Under the pieces are notes generated by a model, which saw only the letters and a list, made by a program, of their open reading frames with translations, did not search any database and was not told where the DNA came from. Below are positions 4,993-5,240 of a stretch of DNA of 5,240 bases, one piece after another (positions within the stretch are counted from its first letter, which is position 1; each line of letters starts with the position of its first letter). Both the position numbers and the translations under genes were made by a program. This DNA comes from Gemmataceae bacterium (GTDB lineage Bacteria; Planctomycetota; Planctomycetia; Gemmatales; Gemmataceae), in NCBI GenBank assembly GCA_009691815.1, contig SIAL01000262.1, forward strand, positions 1 to 5,240. The letters run 5' to 3'.

Positions 4993-5240
4993 TTAGGCCG
5001 CTTTGGCCACACCCTTTACAAGAGACTTGGCAAGTGACTTGGCAAGTGACTTGGCAAGCTGGTTTTTCTTGGAGGCGTCGATCAGCGACCTAAAGAGTTG
5101 AATGTCCAAACCGGAAGACATGCTGCAGGCCGGTTGCCACTGAATGCCCATGACATACCAATTGGCAATATCCGATTCAAAGGCTTCAATCATCCCATCC
5201 AAGGCATGGGCCGTGGCCCGGAATCCTTTGGCAAGACGGT
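4993..5240 (-). CDS. C-terminal part of a class I glutamine-amidotransferase-like (peptidase C26) protein
   Basis: The frame is open from the right edge of the window to TAA at 4995-4993 (82 residues visible); the N-terminal part, with any catalytic Cys, is outside. RLAKGFRATAHALDGMIEAFE followed, after a few residues, by YVMGIQWQPAC and LDIQLFRSLIDASK matches the end of the gamma-glutamyl-GABA hydrolase/PuuD family, where the phrase is normally ...DG.IEA.E....GVQWHPE...LF..LV. Here the catalytic His and Glu of WHPE are replaced by Gln and Ala, so classical triad chemistry is doubtful. The last residues form a Lys-rich heptad-like tail with LAKS three times, then LVKG, encoded by 12-bp tandem repeats. 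A TTG at 5202 is not the start, since the reading frame and family similarity continue upstream. The next unit downstream on the strand is the Cys-rich operon, separated by a probable terminator. Confidence 0.75.
   Translation of the reverse strand, partial: RLAKGFRATAHALDGMIEAFESDIANWYVMGIQWQPACSMSSGLDIQLFRSLIDASKKNQLAKSLAKSLAKSLVKGVAKAA
5012..5059. repeat. 12-bp tandem repeat in the 3' end of the C26-like gene
   Basis: GACTTGGCAAGT occurs at 5024-5035 and 5036-5047, then GACTTGGCAAGC at 5048-5059, with a degenerate fourth unit at 5012-5023. On the - strand each unit encodes Leu-Ala-Lys-Ser (the degenerate one Leu-Val-Lys-Gly). The unit keeps frame, so copy number change alters tail length without breaking the protein. 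Confidence 0.85.

Overview
The window looks like a piece of a planctomycete chromosome. The main clue is a DUF1559 protein: a prepilin-like N-terminal helix, a C..NLKQLALA block, an LIGERP block and a C-terminal H-x9-DG motif (His439, Asp449-Gly450). This family is strongly expanded in Planctomycetota. Gene organisation, moderate base composition and short GC-rich interspersed repeats fit that assignment, but the genus cannot be resolved from this window.

Layout. On the + strand, 1-198 is the 3' end of an NTF2/SnoaL-like gene. It converges with everything that follows. On the - strand, reading right to left, 5240-4993 is the 3' end of a class I glutamine-amidotransferase-like (peptidase C26/PuuD-like) gene. 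It has a Lys-rich repetitive tail and lacks the usual His/Glu of the QWHPE motif. Its likely intrinsic terminator (hairpin with a GUGA tetraloop plus U-rich tail) lies within an interspersed repeat at 4930-4953. A repeat- and hairpin-rich intergenic region (4430-4992) follows.

Next is a putative four-gene operon, all on the - strand, from a candidate promoter at 4429-4402 (TTGACA, 16 nt, CAGAAT). The genes are: (1) 4366-3980, a small Cys-rich exported protein; (2) 3917-2823, an unrecognised exported protein with a C-terminal membrane anchor; (3) 2826-1699, a signal peptide, C39-like cysteine peptidase domain, two membrane segments and a rhodanese domain; (4) 1735-299, a MauE-like four-helix membrane domain with a periplasmic CGC motif, fused in frame to a DUF1559 prepilin-like protein. 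Genes 2/3 overlap by ATGA and genes 3/4 by 37 nt, so translational coupling is likely.

Reading of the system. Predicted topology places the Cys-peptidase site, the rhodanese Cys, the MauE CGC motif and the Cys-rich product all on the outer face of the cytoplasmic membrane. MauE is known for its role in maturing the disulfide-rich small subunit of methylamine dehydrogenase. A reasonable hypothesis is therefore that the operon encodes a dedicated machine that oxidises/reduces, sulfur-modifies or proteolytically matures the small Cys-rich protein, with a pseudopilin-like partner. The architecture can be read from the sequence; the function is inference. A sharply AT-rich block (about 3061-4020) starts inside gene 2, which suggests that part of the operon was exchanged by recombination.
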